A stretch of 41,600 nucleotides of DNA from Butyrivibrio sp. X503 (GTDB lineage Bacteria; Bacillota; Clostridia; Lachnospirales; Lachnospiraceae): the NCBI RefSeq assembly GCF_003625475.1, contig NZ_RAIQ01000011.1, forward strand, positions 1 to 41,600, given 5' to 3'. Every line of letters starts with the position of its first letter. The stretch's first letter is position 1. Made by a program: the position numbers and the translations under genes. Positions 41,444-41,600 of this stretch are shown here, one piece after another. Below the pieces are notes generated by a model. The model made no database searches and had not been told where the DNA came from. It was given only the letters and a program-made list of their open reading frames with translations.

Positions 41444-41600
41444 ATGAAAAATCTAAAGAAGTCATTGCTTGTTGGCATACTGGTTTTTGCTACGCTTACT
41501 CTTAACGGTTGTGGTAAAAAAGTCGAGAGTTGGGCATACAATCATGAGCCGGATAAAGAGATTCTTGCATTATATGACAACGGAAACGCTGTCTTTAAAG
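41444..41600 (+). CDS. Small lipoprotein, N-terminal part with signal peptide
   Basis: The ATG at 41444 follows AGAAGG with 7-base spacing. The first residues are a type II signal peptide: KNLKK, a hydrophobic core, then a lipobox LNGC with the lipidated Cys at residue 23. The protein should therefore be exported and anchored to the outer face of the membrane. The frame runs off the window end and resumes at base 2. It is the first gene of the carbohydrate locus and has its own upstream region of about 270 bp. Confidence 0.85.
   Translation, partial: MKNLKKSLLVGILVFATLTLNGCGKKVESWAYNHEPDKEILALYDNGNAVFK
41524..41600. repeat. Terminal direct repeat, copy 2 (circular-contig overlap)
   Basis: Exact duplicate of bases 1-77. 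Joining base 41523 to base 1 gives a closed circle of about 41,523 bp. Confidence 0.9.

Overview
The window is best read as one complete circular replicon of about 41.5 kb, not a slice of a chromosome. Bases 1-77 are repeated exactly at 41524-41600, and a lipoprotein gene that starts at 41444 continues in frame across that join to the stop codon at 508. The unique circle is therefore about 41,523 bp; a 77-base overlap is what a k=77 short-read assembler leaves on a closed circle. The DNA is AT-rich, with strong GGAGG ribosome sites, a FabK/split-acetyl-CoA-carboxylase layout, YesM/YesN-type signalling and MalEFG-type sugar uptake. This points to an anaerobic Firmicute of the Lachnospiraceae, most plausibly Butyrivibrio or a relative. 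The genus is inference.

Layout. (1) 41444-9433: a carbohydrate locus with a lipoprotein, sugar-binding protein, two permeases (no ATPase), a YesM-like sensor kinase, a YesN-like regulator, an intracellular GH8 exo-oligoxylanase, a small zinc protein, a PHP-domain protein and a NodB-type deacetylase. It looks like uptake and cytoplasmic trimming of xylo-oligosaccharides. (2) 9574-20251: mostly small or poorly known genes, plus a P-loop kinase, a lysine-rich histone-H1-like protein, a PspC protein, an aspartate-type aminotransferase, phosphotransacetylase (pta), a PAS-GAF-GGDEF diguanylate cyclase, a COG0523 GTPase next to HypA, and a second copy of the small zinc protein. (3) 20281-26591: the replication and maintenance core. 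It has a DUF815 AAA+ ATPase, a Rep_3 initiator, an iteron origin (about 22.8-23.6 kb), an AT-rich gene-poor stretch with a cluster of TATATAACAT repeats, ParA and a small ribbon-helix-helix partner. (4) 26672-29576: HU, a MATE transporter and mannose-6-phosphate isomerase. (5) 29582-40161: a MerR-family regulator divergent from acpP-fabK-fabD-fabG-fabF-accB-fabZ-accC-accD-accA plus an acyl-CoA synthetase, i.e. the type II fatty-acid elongation cycle and the whole acetyl-CoA carboxylase. (6) 40248-41130: a CheY-like receiver and a double-ACT protein.

The most unusual point is that a normally chromosomal, essential pathway sits on a small replicon with its own Rep/iteron origin and ParA system. 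The usual fabT and fabH are absent, and a MerR-type promoter (19-bp spacer with a dyad) stands where FabT control would be expected. With pta, manA, an aminotransferase and HU also present, and no transposase, relaxase, phage or resistance genes seen, the element looks like a miniature chromid rather than an accessory plasmid. Whether the host chromosome carries a second fatty-acid operon cannot be told from this sequence.
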